From the NCBI GenBank assembly GCA_036250195.1, contig JAVHZZ010000010.1:106818778-106882777 (forward strand): a stretch of 64,000 bases of DNA, given 5' to 3'. A program made the translations under genes and the position numbers. This DNA is from Mixophyes australis. Taxonomy: Eukaryota > Chordata > Amphibia > Anura > Limnodynastidae. A model generated the notes under the pieces. The model searched no databases and was not told the origin of the DNA. It saw only the letters and a list, made by a program, of their open reading frames with translations. How positions within the stretch are numbered: position 1 is the stretch's first letter; every line of letters starts with the position of its first letter. This document shows, piece by piece, positions 26,201-41,200 of this stretch.

Positions 26201-29200
26201 CAAGTGAGTCAGAGGAGAAACAAGGAAACGTCTTCACAGTCAGAGAGGAAATTATAAATTCAGATGAGAACATCGTCCATTATATCAAATCCAGTCTTAG
26301 AGACGGAGCCACTTTAAAGTCAGTTTCCGTGCTGAATTTTTTTTTTTCTTTAAATAAATCTCAATTCACCGAGCGGAGTGCATAGAATTATTTATGGATA
26401 TTGAACATATGTTTAAAGAAGCACTTGCTCTTTTTAGGCATGTTACACTTGGGTGTCGGTGCCTACTGTAATCCTTTTCAGGCTACGATTTCTGCGTGTC
26501 CCAAAGTGTCCAGTTTGTCACGAAAAATAATAGGAGGCTGGATTGGCTTTTCCCAGCTTCCAGGCACTGACGCCCCCTTGTTTTATTCACCCATAAGTAC
26601 TCTGCAAAATATGTGTGGTGTTCAAAAGAATAATGTTCACTAGAGTGTCCCTTTAAAACCAGCGTTCTCCGAGAGCAGGAAACGAGGACGCGAAATTTGC
26701 AGGAAATAGTTGCTTGAAATTAGAGTGATAAAAGCTCAGAGATCATCATGTGGGATAAAAGATAACATACAGAGGAAGGGGAGAAGTCAGAGATAAAAGG
26801 ACAATAATGAGCTGGAGGAACAGATAGCATCTGACACTACTTCCTGCTGTGCGGAAAGGAAGGAGTTAAAAGAGTAAGCTCACAATCAGCAGGATTCTGC
26901 AACAAGTCACATTATTAACTCTGTCATTTGCAGACTGCACAGTTTGTAGGGAACAGTGAGTGGGAACAGACATTTTTGGGGGGCTGAGCAAATATTGGAA
27001 TATGGCCCAAAAATCCCAGAGGGACCAGTGACATCACCAAGTCTCATCTATATTGGTTCAGTCACAATCTTTTGTGGGGGTTCTCCTGCACTCCCGGAAG
27101 ACTAGACAACCCTCCTGGATCCCGCTCAATCTTGTTGCAAAGTGGGAGGAGCTGTGATGGTACAATTGTTAGCTACAATAATTAAGAAATTGAAGATTTA
27201 CCGTTCAGCGATGACCTCCAGAGGCGGCATTCCCTGCGCCCAGTTCCTCACCATCCAGGCTGTATCAAACGCTGCCAGAAATCCGCGGGCACAGCCTGTC
27301 CCCATTGGCCAGAAAGGCTGCAGGAGAAAAATACATATGTGATAACTTTAATCGTTAAACTGTAATTAAACCCCCAAAACTAAATTTGATATGAACAAAA
27401 ATGGGGGGAATTGTACTGCCTGACATTTTTGTTGACCGTCAGAGCAGATCTAGTTACTGTGAAAATCATTAAACAGGTTGCTTGTTACATCCTGCCAAAT
27501 TCCTGTGAAAGTCCACCAAAATTTGGTTAACCCGAAATGGTAAATCTAGTCCGCTGATGGTTACAGCGAGAGGTGTTTTATGACCTGGTTACTAGGCCCA
27601 GATGTGCAACATTAAACCAAATCTGAGCATTCAGCATTGGGGTCAAATAACCATTGAACGTCTACCAACCTCAAGCAAGCTGTCTCCGACTAGAGCGACC
27701 AGAAGGTGGTGCCCACGGCGTTCCCTGACCAAAGCAGCGTTTTCGGAGGCATACATAGAGGTGAAGTCGAACATGGCCACGTCCGGCTGCTCGTAATGGT
27801 TGATGGCGAAGTCCAAAGATGGCAGCTGGTAATTGGTTGCAAAGTCGGCAGCTTCTCGGGCGTAGGACTGCAGGCTGTCCTGGTCCACGTTCTCTGTACA
27901 CAGCAGCATCTCTGCATCGGCGTAGTCCTAGAAAGACATAGATCACTATGAATAGAGGCGTCAATATCAATACAGATTTCAAAACTTCCATAAAGGAATT
28001 GGATTCTGGGTATAATAACGGAGAATTTAAGGCAGAACAAAAAAAGATGGGAGAGAATTCTGCATGGAACACTTAATGCTGGTTTCCGCTGGAGAAACTG
28101 CAATGCCCAAATGGGGAACGACGCCAAAACTCTATGGAAAAGTTATGAACATTAAGCTCATAACTGAACCCTATGACTTGCATATATATCTTATAAGGTT
28201 ACCGATCATTCTTTTCTTCCCCTTCCCCTACCGAGGCTGCCGGAACATTCACCTCTGGTGACGTGGTGATAAAACACAAAGTTTCAGTGAAAAACGCTGG
28301 TTGTCAGAAATCTTCTACAAAGTTGTCATTGTTGACGCATCCCTGAATCTCTCTGAATTATTCAGATTTTGTAGCTACTGTAGATAAAAGGACAGGAAGA
28401 TATAATGTGCTCCCTACTATAGTGTAAGAAAATCGGTCCAGGTCACCGCAGTTTGAGATCTATTCAACTGATTCTTCTCAAGGCATAAAAGCCTGGAGAA
28501 TATTTAAACGTAAGCAGTCTGCACTGGAGGTTGGTGTGTGATTGGACGGCTATGTGACCAATCAGCTGCAACGCAGCCTCTGCATTTTCAAACTTCTTTT
28601 CTGCTGAAATACCTGAGAACAATGTTACTCGGGGCTGGAGGGGTTTAGTAAGTCCCCAATAGCTGTGATCCAGGAATCAGACCTCCAGTGTTTAGATAAG
28701 TGTGTACATGTGTGTGTGTGGGGGGATTTATTGAGATTAGCATTTTATTTGTAAAACAGCATTTACTTTACAGGAGAACTACAGGCAAATAAAACACAAA
28801 GTGATGAACAAGAAGAGTATTGGTCTCATCTACCCACATTCAGAATGACTCCTTTATCCAGAAGACTTTGCTTTTTCGCCGTCATCACGAAGTAGTGAGT
28901 ACTGTCCTTGTAGTACACAATGTTTTCTAGATCGATCCCTGAAACCACAAGAGAAACACGTTAAGGAGGAAGCAGTTGTGGCTGAAATGAAGTCATGTTT
29001 TATGGCAGGTGCTGATTATAGGATGTTTATGTTGAATAACGGGCTGTAAATGACAACTATGGAGTGCAGCAAGATGATCTCGCCGCGTTGTCACCTGTAG
29101 ACGCCGTGTAATTACTGCAACTCTGTATTGTTACACAACTGTATCTGTGAATACAGTGGCCTCAGACGGGGAAATAAAGGGGGTAATTCCTGCTTCTGGG

Positions 29201-32200
29201 ATGTCCTCACACAGACGCCGATGGAGCACCCAAGTTATCTCTTATTAGCGTTCAATTAGACACAGTGCAATGTCAGGACAATTTGCCTACAGCAGGTATA
29301 ATACTCTACTGAACGGGTACATCGCTCTCTCGCCTAGTTTGTGAGCTCTAGCATTCTACATTATCATTCTATCATGTTACATTATCATTCTATCACGTTA
29401 CATTATCATTCTATCACGTTACATTATCATTCTATCACGTTACATTATCATTCTATCATGTTACATTATAATTCTATATTATCATTCTATCATGTTACAT
29501 TATCATTCTATCATGTTACATTATAATTCTATATTATCATTCTATCATGTTACATTATCATTCTATCACGTTACATTATCATTCTATCATGTTACATTAT
29601 AATTCTATCACGTTACATTATCATTCTATCATGTTACATTATAATTCTATATTATCATTCTATCATGTTACATTATCATTCTATCATGTTACATTATAAT
29701 TCTATATTATCATTCTACATTATCATTCTATCATGTTACATTATCATTCTATCATGTTACATTATCATTCTATCATGTTACATTATAATTCTATATTATC
29801 ATTCTATCATGTTACATTATCATTCTATCATGTTACATTATAATTCTATATTATCATTCTATCATGTTACATTATCATTCTATATTATCATTCTATCATG
29901 TTACATTATCATTCTATCATGTTACATTATCATTCTATGTTATCATTCTATCATGTTACATTATAATTCTATCACGTTACATTATCATTCTATCACGTTA
30001 CATTATCATTCTATCATGTTACATTATAATTCTATATTATCATTCTATCATGTTACATTATCATTCTATATTATCATTCTATCATGTTACATTATCATTC
30101 TATCATGTTACATTATAATTCTATATTATCATTCTATCATGTTACATTATCATTCTATCATGTTACATTATCATTCTATATTATCATTCTACATTATCAT
30201 TCTATCATGTTACATTATCATTCTATATTATCATTCTATCATGTTACATTATCATTCTATCATGTTACATTATCATTCTATATTATCATTCTATCATGTT
30301 ACATTATCATTCTATCATGTTACATTATAATTCTACATTATCATTCTATCATGTTACATTATCATTCTATCATGTTACATTATCATTCTATGTTATCATT
30401 CTATCATGTTACATTATCATTCTATCATGTTACATTATCATTCTATATTATCATTCTACATTATCATTCTATCATGTTACATTATCATTCTATATTATCA
30501 TTCTATCATGTTACATTATCATTCTATCATGTTACATTATCATTCTATATTATCATTCTATCATGTTACATTATCATTCTATCATGTTACATTATCATTC
30601 TATCATGTTACATTATAATTCTACATTATCATTCTATCATGTTACATTATCATTCTATCATGTTACATTATCATTCTATGTTATCATTCTATCATGTTAC
30701 ATTATCATTCTATCATGTTACATTATCATTCTATATTATCATTCTATCATGTTACATTATCATTCTATCATGTTACATTATCATTCTATCATGTTACATT
30801 ATAATTCTACATTATCATTCTATCATGTTACATTATCATTCTATCATGTTACATTATCATTCTATGTTATCATTCTATCATGTTACATTATCATTCTATC
30901 ATGTTACATTATAATTCTATATTATCATTCTATCACGTTACATTATCATTCTATCATGTTACATTATCATTCTATCATGTTACATTATCATTCTATCATG
31001 TTACATTATCATTCTATATTATCATTCTACATTATCATTCTATCATGTTACATTATCATTCTATATTATCCTTCTATCATGTTACATTATCATTCTATAC
31101 AGAGGAGTATGCGGCGTATAACTCCGTGGGGTGTCCAGTAATTAAAATCTGGACCTGATTGGTTTTATTTAATATCGGCAGAGACACTGTAAGCTGTGTA
31201 AAGCCTGGGAACTAATGACACTGCCGAGGTATGAGGCACTATGTGCCTCAGTGATGTCACAAGCTCCTAGTAAACCTATGGCAGCCTCCGCTGTATGCAG
31301 GTAACAGTTAATCCACCTTAATCCTGCACTTAATTAAATTGTTACATCTAAGCCCAGCGGACACTATAACTGGATGCTACTTGTCGTGTTGCTTTTCCAT
31401 TGTGCATAGGGCATTAGAACACACAAAAGAAGCTAATTATAGAATATACTGTGTTCAAACAGAAGTGGAGGGAAAGAAAGTTCTTGTAAAGGTCACTTGT
31501 GTTACTCTGAGTTCCGCCTGAACGGTTGTCGGACCTGTAGCAGAACGATCCTAGGATTACCCAGAGAGCCTTTCACCTGTCATGTGCCGTGTTTACTGTT
31601 AGGTGGTGAAATGAAGACGAACCTGTTTCTTCTTTCAAGTCTTGAAAGAATTTCTGATTGAAGATAAAGGCGACGCCACTGATCTCCTCCACTTTGGCTT
31701 CCGCCGTCGTGTTTCTGTTGATGAAGTTGGCGGTTATGGCGATGGCCAGTTTACCCCGAAACTCTTTCCTTCTGAATCCTGCAGGGAAACGGTGGATGTT
31801 ATTCTCATTGTTATTGTCGTAGATTTATAAAACACCACAGTGCTCCACAGCGCCCGACAGTGGGGAAAATGGGGAATACATAAAACAGGGACATAAAGGG
31901 TACACTGGTGTTTCCCAAACCCAGGGCAGGTTTTCCTGGTCACATGTGACATAATTATACCACCTGTGGATCTGTTACATTGTGTCAGTCAGTAATGAGT
32001 ACACCTGTGCTCCAGCAGGGAGATACAGAAAACCTGCACTGCTATGGCTCCCCGAGGAGCAGGATTGGGAAACACTAAGGTAGACAAAGTAACTGCAGAC
32101 AGGAAAACAAAGGGACTTTGAAATCTTGTGGGACGTATGAAGTTTGTGTCATATAGAGAAATTTTGACACCAAGAAAATCCTTCACATAAGTTTGACATC

Positions 32201-35200
32201 AGGGGCGGGCTGGCCCGGGGGGCAGGGGGGCAACGGCCCCCCCGGGCCGCTGGGTCAGACGGCTATTAGGGCCGGGGGGTAGGCCGGCCGGCCGCCCCCC
32301 CCCGATGCAACGACGCGGCCGCATACCCTGTCATGTGATGCGGCCGCCTGTCTGCCCCCCGGGCTTCCCTCTCCCAGCCCGCGCCTGTTTGACATGAACT
32401 TCACATCCCAAATTTGTGCTGCTGGGGGACCCTGCTCCTTCCACTATATAACTCTCTGTCTGTGGCTTCCTGCTGCCTCCATTCCCCTCCTCACATCATG
32501 TCACTGCCCTTGTCACATGCAGCCCTGTCCTCACTAACACATCACTCATCTCCTGATATACTCTGTGCTGCTGGGGGACCCTGCTCCTTCCACTATATAA
32601 CTCTCTGTCTGTGGCTTCCTGCTGCCTCCATTCCCCTCCTCACATCATGTCACTGCCCCTGTCACATGCAGCCCTGTCCTCACTAACACATCACTCATCT
32701 CCTGATATGCTCTGTGCTGCTGGGGGACCCTGCTCCTCCCACTATATAACTCTCAGTCTGTGGATTCCTGCTGCCTCCATTCCCCTCTTCACATTATGTC
32801 ACTGCCCCTGTCACATGCAGCCCTGTCCTCACTAACACATCACTCATCTCCTGATATGCTCTGTGCTGCTGGGGGACCCTGCTCCTCCCACTATATAACT
32901 CTCAGTCTGTGGATTCCTGCTGCCTCCATTCCCCTCCTCACATCATGTCACTGCCCCTGTCATATGCAGCCCTGTCCTCAATAATATAATCAGTCACCAA
33001 ACCTGAAAACTGAATTTAACCTAAGCACTCATCAATGAGTTACAACAGAGAAACAATCTTCCTGGCAAAGTCTCCATTTTTGTAACCCTTTCCTACCCAG
33101 AGCACACAATTTAGAGGGAAGAGTGAGTAAAGAGCTCATGATATCACAGACATTAAAACAGCAGATTACAGTGAATAACACCCCTAGAAGCGATATCCGC
33201 ATGTAGAAACCACAGCGTAAATCACTGACACTGATCTTTTATTCTGTACGGTGTTTTACAATCACAGTTGTTTAAGCAAACGCATGAATAATACAGTTCT
33301 CTCTCTAATCTTTTAGGTATCCCGCGTTCATTTTACTTTGTGCCTCCAATCATTTTACAGAAATAACAGCGCAGTCTATTACTGTCCTCAGTTTAGAATC
33401 GCATGACTGATTAAATACACAGAAACTATGATAATTACTGTACATGACAGAGGTGAGTGTCTGACATTGATGGAGATTATGAGAATAATTCACAAAACTG
33501 GTGCTTTTATTTCCCACCGCTATTAATGGTGAGTGGTGCAATTTCTACAATGTCTGTAGCGGCTAAGAGTATCTAAGTAGTTACCAAATGTTTCTGTATT
33601 TCAGTACTAAGTAACTGCACAGCGCAATTTCCCAAATCCTGCACGTTACATGCAATTGTTACTATCTGTTCTCTGCGCTTGAAATTTATTTAAAAGGATC
33701 ATTTCAAACTCAGTAACGTGACCGGATGGATTATGGTCCTCTAAGGTCTGCAGGGGCAGCGACCTGTAGCAAAGTTTCAGTGAAAATTAATTTTAAATGT
33801 CGGCCACTATGTATTTATAAAAGAGTGTCTTATTAGGCCATTATTACTCAACTATGGCTAAAAAATAAATCGCTCTTCCAATTTAAACGGAGGCACTACA
33901 AAAAGTGAAGTTAGCTCCGTTCATCAAGTGGTTAATGAAGAAACCCACAGAAAAGCGAAGTGACCGAAAATGTGAAACGCGTGCAGTAATACATCTCATA
34001 ACTGAAAGGAACTTCCTGAGAACTAATAGACCATTTGGAAAACTTATTATCAGTCTATGCAGCAAATTTTGTGCTAAATATATAAAGTTTAAATGTTTAA
34101 TATAAATTAACAGAAATTAAATTGGTCATCTTCACGTCTTAAGGAATTACAATAAATTACGACTTTGCCTTTTGATTGGTTAACGCGAAAGTCAATCTAT
34201 ATGATTTGCTAGAAGCATAACTTTTTATAGCTCAACCAAATTCATCTCCAAGAAAAAAAACAAAAACGTTTTTTGCACACTAAATTGGATAAGATGTTGG
34301 GTAAACTTGGACCCATCACAATCAGGGGCAAACGCAGGATTTGTAGAGAGGGGGTTTCCACACCACGCCGCCAGTGGGCGTGACCAGCATGCATGGGGGC
34401 GTGGCTATAATTTTAGACAGTGCTTGACTGCTCTCCAACTCTTCCAATCCCCATAATATACATGGGCAATGCTGCGTGCACTGCTGTTAGGTGCAGAGCC
34501 GTGTGAAGCGGGGGCAGGGCTCAGCCACATTAATTATACAGTGCCCCAGGCTTGGAGGGGGGTTTCCTAGCACTAGGAAACCCCCCTCGGTTTGCCTATG
34601 ACGATTTAGAAAATGACGCCTTTCGTAAATCACTTCCTGGATTTATCAAACATTCTAAAAAGGAAAAACGGAGGCGTCACTCACAACAGTCAATCAGATT
34701 CTAGCTATCACTGTTCTAGAATGTACTACATAAATGATAGCTACATTCTGATTGGTTGCTATTTGCAATACCTCCATATATCTATTTTAGAAGCTTGATA
34801 AATTTACTCCAATTATCTCTTTTATATAAATACTCCTATTTAAAATATAAACACCTGTTCTCTTTTGCGCATCATCCATACGCATGCACACAGTTAAAAT
34901 GTTGGGGGGGTATCCTTATATTAAGAGGGTGCAGATAATGTTTGAGTGACCAAAACCAAAATTATTTTACATTCTATAATGTTTAGGTTTCAAGTAGCGA
35001 TAACACTGTAAAGAGTGACATATTTTGGGGGAGATTCAATTTGGCGCGAGGTGCTGTAGAATATCTCCTTGATGTTGGAATGCGCACATTTCCACCTAGA
35101 GAATCACCTTTATGGGACGCGGGGAAGGACATGCGCACATTTCAGCCTCACCATCGTGCCGCGGACTGTTCCGGAGAGACATCACGCTCAATTGAATCCC

Positions 35201-38200
35201 CCCCTTTACGTTGTTTGATATAGGTGTGAAAAAACAATGAACGATGACAAATTGGTTCGTAAAAGCTGACTCACGGTAAAGCAAATTAAACCTTTATTAT
35301 GGTTACAAGCTGGATTCTGTAGACTAAAATGCAGCTTCCTGTTTGATCTTCCTAATATAGCTCATTACATTACCCTTACAGCTGAATAAGTCTGAGCTGT
35401 AAATACACCCAACATTTTGTCTCGCCTTGCAACACCTTATTAAACAACGGCTTTAAGCTTGCACTAAAAAGCTATTAGATCGAGCAATCACCCGCTGACG
35501 TCTCACACTCCCAAACAAATCGCCCACTGTTTATAGTAGTATGAGACAAGGGTCCCATCGCATCCTTCCCGAAACAGCTCATCGCTATGAAGACATATAA
35601 TTAGCAGAAGAGGTGACACACTGAGGTATTAGTAGGTGTGGAGAAGTGTTTCAGCTACAAGCTGTGACTCTATCCATTATATTTCTGTTGTGTAAACACC
35701 GGGAGACATTTAGTCAGGCAGCAATCATTAACTTGGGGCATTTATAAAAAACGTACAAATATTGTATGTATGACTATATCAATTTAGCACCACAAAAAGT
35801 ACATAAAACCTATGTAAAAAAAAGGTACACAAATGGTACACAATATAAAGATTTGTAAATAGAATTGGAGATTACAATACGAGTCAAGTATCTCTGCAAT
35901 ATTATCAGTCAGGTGCTGTACCAAAATATCAACATTTTAGCAACATAAATCAGAATTGTGAACATTTCCAAGATTGAATCGCTCGATTTGGCACATGATG
36001 GTTGTCGATCAATGTGAGGTGACTCTACATACATCTGTATCTTATACAACGGATTTTATGGGCTAGACCAGTGTTTGCTAACCTGTGACACTCCACGCGT
36101 TGTGAAACTACAAGTCCCAGCATACCCTTCCAGCAATAACCTGCTATATATTGGCAAAGCATGCTGGGACTTGTAGTTTCACAACACCTGGAGTGTCAGG
36201 GGTTAGCCAACACTGGGCTAGACCAATGCAGCCCCTCAATTCCCCAGGAACCAGTGACATGAACGTGACACTTCCTGACCAAATATCCGTGCAGTACTAG
36301 TTTTTAGTGAACGGATAGGATGAATTCTCATGAATAATGGTTCAGTCCACAAGATGGCTGCCTCTGTGTCTGCCAACACTGTACCCACAGGCAAACATTT
36401 GCCAATCCCCAATATGGTGGTGCAAGGGAATGCACGTGATTGGCTGTAAACCATGTGCCAATTGATTGCCTCATATCCAATTGGCTTTTTTTTCTTCTCC
36501 TGGTTGCGGTCCAGCCCTTTAAAAAGAAATACTGGCATTCTGGCTTTTATTAAATACATTCGGCCCAAACGTACATATTAGGTAATGCAACATGGTCCAA
36601 AACGGGTGTGCCAGGATTGGATGTGCTGGGTTCACACCTCTTTGGTCGGGTACACCCCAGCCGCAGTCGGTCAAATGTAATAAATATTGTCATTGTATTA
36701 CTACACAACTTAACGGATCTACTTCTAGAATAAATCGTCATATTTGAAAAAGCATCGACCACAAGGCCAGTCAATCAATTCTTCCAGTGAGGACCCCTAA
36801 CTTACCTTCCAGAGTGTTCCTGCGCCCGTCTGCCCCAATAATGACATCAAACTCGTAGTCTGATAACGGGTGGTCCTCGGGAAGATATTCCGCTCTCCAG
36901 CCGACTTCTGGGAAAAGAAAAGACAAAATTTATTTTCATTGAATCTGCATTCGTACTATAACATTAGGACACAACAGAAAATACATGTTCATTGTCCTCT
37001 GACCTTAAAGAAAATAAATGAGCAATTCACATGGTATGGAAAGAAACACAACAGGATTATAATGTTCTGGTGCATACAGAAAGTTTTGGCAGCCATTTTG
37101 TGGGCGGAGCCATAATATGAAAAGTTACTGTAAATCACTGCGACATTCCCGAGGCGGCCACTCTGTCAGCTCGACCGTTTGACATTCACAATGCGGCCTA
37201 TTAATTCATCGTGCCTCAGTGATGTCACTGGTTTCTAGCGAACGGATAGGCTGCGTTGTCTTCAATGTTGGTACCGCCCACAAAATGGCTGCCTCCGCTC
37301 TGCGCAGACGACAGGGTCAGTTTCATTTCTTATTCTTTATGGAACCTGAACTCTTTTCTTGTCCAGTACAGAATCCCCTCTTTAGAATATCGTCCCCTTA
37401 ATCTATACTTCTGTTTTCAGACCATTTGTTTACTAACTTCTCTACAAACCTGTCACCATGGACGAAATGTATGTTAAAATTTTAGGAACCAGGACAGCCG
37501 CAAAACTGAATTTACTTTAACCCCTTAACATTTGCAATTTTGATAGTGACTATTGCAGCAAAAAATAATTTCTCACATTTTCTACCAGCATTGACAGATT
37601 TCAATAATGCCCATTACAGGCGTGACACCAGCATTACGTCACTTCTACCGCTAACAGGCGATAATTTAATGCCCGGCTGGCAGCAGAGAGTCTCCGTTTC
37701 TTTTTCTCAGGTTTCAAAATCATCTAAAATTCCTGTTTGTCATCACTTTGTGATCGTTTATGACACTTGATATCCACTTTCCCTTAAACCCATCTAAAAG
37801 GATCTGCTCTAAACCATGCCAGTGGGCCGTGGCAAATCCAAAAGCTAATCCAGGCAGACGCTGGCAGACAGCGCCAGGCAGAGAGCTGACCGTCCACACC
37901 ACGAACCGCGTCCAAGTTTCTCCGTCACCTCAACGGAGACGTAACATCCTAACAAGCAACTGGCAAAAACTTCACTAACTGACAGTCGAACTTAATTACT
38001 CCGGTCCTGGGTTACCCTAACGAGCCCTAATGAGCTATATCAAACTTTAATAATTTGTTATTTAGTTGGGCATTGAAAACATATTTCTGCTTAATCCATT
38101 ATACAAACAACAAATAAGAAGTCCCAATCAAACACCAAAAAAAGTTTAAAATATCCAGGTACTAATTCTAAGTGGAGATGCCCCAGTATGTCATTCGGTG

Positions 38201-41200
38201 CCCACAGGTACAAGACAAGTCCTGCTGAAGAAGACAAAGGGGGTGTCTCAGTGCATAAAAATATTTTATTTAAAAAAATTGCTTCTTTAAAAACACGATA
38301 GTTCTACTTCCTGATGAAAGGATAATTCGCTCTCACCTGACCCGCTGCGTCGAGTGCAACCTGTGAAACCAACGCGTTTCGTCACACCTGGGGGGAAATG
38401 TATCAAGCTGAGAGTTTTCCGACGGGTTTGAAAAGTGGAGATGTTGCCTATAGCAACCAATCAGATTCTAGCTGTCATTTTGCAGAATGTACTAAATAAA
38501 TGATAACTAGAATCTGATTGGTTTTTCAAAACCTGCCGGAAAACTCTCAGCTTGAGACATTTACCCCCAGGAGTTCATGTAAAGGTAACGAGGACTAAAT
38601 GTTTGGCTGATACAAATTTATAATATTTTTCAAAATTCCAAATTCTGTTGTGTGTGACAGAATCCTCACGGAGTATATTTTTTTTGTCATTTCCTCCCCC
38701 TCCCCTCACTTTATCCAACCTCTGAGTGTTGACAATAAACAGATAAGTAAATTAGTTAATTTACGCTGGAACGGTTCTGATAGATACAATTTGTCCTGAC
38801 ATAAACCTGTTACAGAAGCTATTGGGAGATTTATAATATGTCCGGTGGATTTAAAAGAACTCTAAAAATACTAAAAACATAAATCTGAATAAGACAAAGT
38901 ACTTTGGTTTTCTTGATCTTCGGGCGGCTCCAGAAGTTTGACAAATTCTACATTGACGTGGATCTCAATTCCGTGCAGGAGAGCGATCTTAAACAACATG
39001 AGCTGAAGCTGCCAGATACCTGGAAGAAACAAGAGATTTGGTGATTTTCACAAGGAGACAATCCTGGTGACACAACGCATTTCACTTCAACGCATTTCAT
39101 TTTTTTATACATGGACGGTGAATCCTAAACACAAAGCGGGGAGAGGTTATTCATTAAACTATACCCATTGTATATTTACCCAGGAAAACCTATCTGGAGG
39201 GGCGCAGCTTATTTAGTACAGGGTATAACAGAACAGGAATCATGCTCAGGTCAGACCCATAGGAGGACAAGTGCATTGTGCAGATACAGATGTTCCATTT
39301 TGCAATCTGCTATGTCACTGCCTTTATTAAGGGCCTGAGTCATTAAGGAAAGTAAGGCAAAAAAAAAAAAAAAAGGAGTAACTCTTCTTCGGGGCAAACC
39401 ATATTGCAATGCAAGGGGTGTAAATTAGTTTATTATTTTGCACATAAGATAAATACTGGCTGTTTATTCATCTAGCACACAAATACTTGATAGGTTTATT
39501 TTTACATTGAAATTTAAAGTTGATCTAGGACATGCCCTACCCAAACTATAAATCTGTCCAAACATTTTCAATTTACCTCCCCCCTCCAATGCAACATGGT
39601 TTTGCCCAGGTGCAAAGTTGCTCTTTTTGTATGCTTTGCTCTCCCTAATAACTCAGGCCCTAAGTGTCCCCCGTCTGCAGTACCGGCAAATGCTTTATGT
39701 AAAGGTTTCACGATCTGATCAGATGTAAAGATATACAGGATATTGTGTACTTTGTGTAAAGCCATATTTGATACAGAACAGAACCCCTGTCATATAAAGT
39801 GTCATTGTCAGGACTGCTTAATACCATAGTGTAAATAGCATCAATGTGACATAAACCAAAGCAATCAATTCACTATTGTCTATTACAGGTCAAGTACAAG
39901 TTAGACGGGTAGGATCTGTCTGGTTGCCATGGTTACAGCACATTACAACTAGTTTGTTCGCTGTTATTAAAGGGGAACTAAACCCAGAAAATGACAATTA
40001 GAATTAAGCGTCTCCACATACAACATAAAGCATTTTTTATAAGAGGTGTGTTATCTTATGGATGGATTCTGCACTTCTCACTTTTTCCCTAAACGCTTTG
40101 TTTCGTAAAGTTTTGGGCCATGTTATGACTATTTGGTTGCAAAATTGCAGCATACGTGAGCCAAAAAGACCACCGGTCAGCTGCACTTGGGACTGGCCGT
40201 GAGTGTGGTCAGTCAGCGCTATCTCACCCTGAGTGAGGTCATCACCAGATCTCACTAGCTGAGCCACGATTCCCTCCCTATAGGACGAAGAACTTGGTTG
40301 GTCGTGGTCAGTTTTAGCCACAAACGTGTGCAGCCAAATTGGGCAACAATCCGTTCCTCCTTGTGTTCAGCGACGAGACCTTCTACAGTTAGGGAATTTA
40401 GACTGTAAGCTCCAATGGGGCAGGGACGTATGTGAGCGAGTTCTCTGCACAGCGCTGCGGAATCAGTGGCTCCGCTCTATAATGACATTTTTCATACTGG
40501 GACTTCGTTCCCTCTTTACAGAGCTGACACATCTTAAACCTTCTAACTGCCAGACATGGTTTTAGGATGAACTGCTTACATCCCAAGAGTAGGGAAGAAG
40601 AGAATAGATACATAGCCATGGATACACTATTACTATCCAGACTGGGTCTAATCTCTCTAATTAATTTTCATTCAGTCTTTCTAAACATGAAAGTTACTCT
40701 GGTTGCTGCAAAAGCTGATCCACTTTACACGAATCCCTACAAACTGGTTCTACCGGTTTAGCTGCAGAATGTTTTGTTTGAAGAATATCCCTGTTGCCGT
40801 TCAACAGTTCAAACATGTGCTCTTGTGGTTGTATTGACAGTCAGAGCCCTAACACATGTGAAACCACTACACAAAGTCTTCCCATAAATTGGATTCTCTA
40901 TAAAACACGATTCAAATGTTAGTTCTATTTTATGTTCTGCAACGTGGATGGTGACCACCCTAATCCAGTATCTAGGGGGTCGGGAAACCTGGCCCTCAGT
41001 TTTACCATGATGGACACTTACTTATATGATCAATGGCCCCTGCGCAGAACTTGCCGTAAAACTTCTTTGCACCCAGGCACCGGAGGTCGTGGATGGTGTA
41101 CGGCCAGAGGTGGAGGACGTTGTTGCGGGAAAACGTGTCTCTCTTCTCTACAACGACCACTTTGACCCCTAAACAGGCGAGTTCGATGGCCGTCCGGAGT

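Noticed and set aside
27671..28127. 133- and 145-codon minus-strand frames around MICAL2 exon 7
   Set aside because: Other-frame shadows of the exon extended into intron.
29341..31158. Frames up to 281 codons rich in Tyr, His, Ser and Ile
   Set aside because: Simple translation of the 21/13-base array.
32414..32984. Overlapping 74-90-codon frames with [12 protein letters not shown]
   Set aside because: Translation of the 150-base array.
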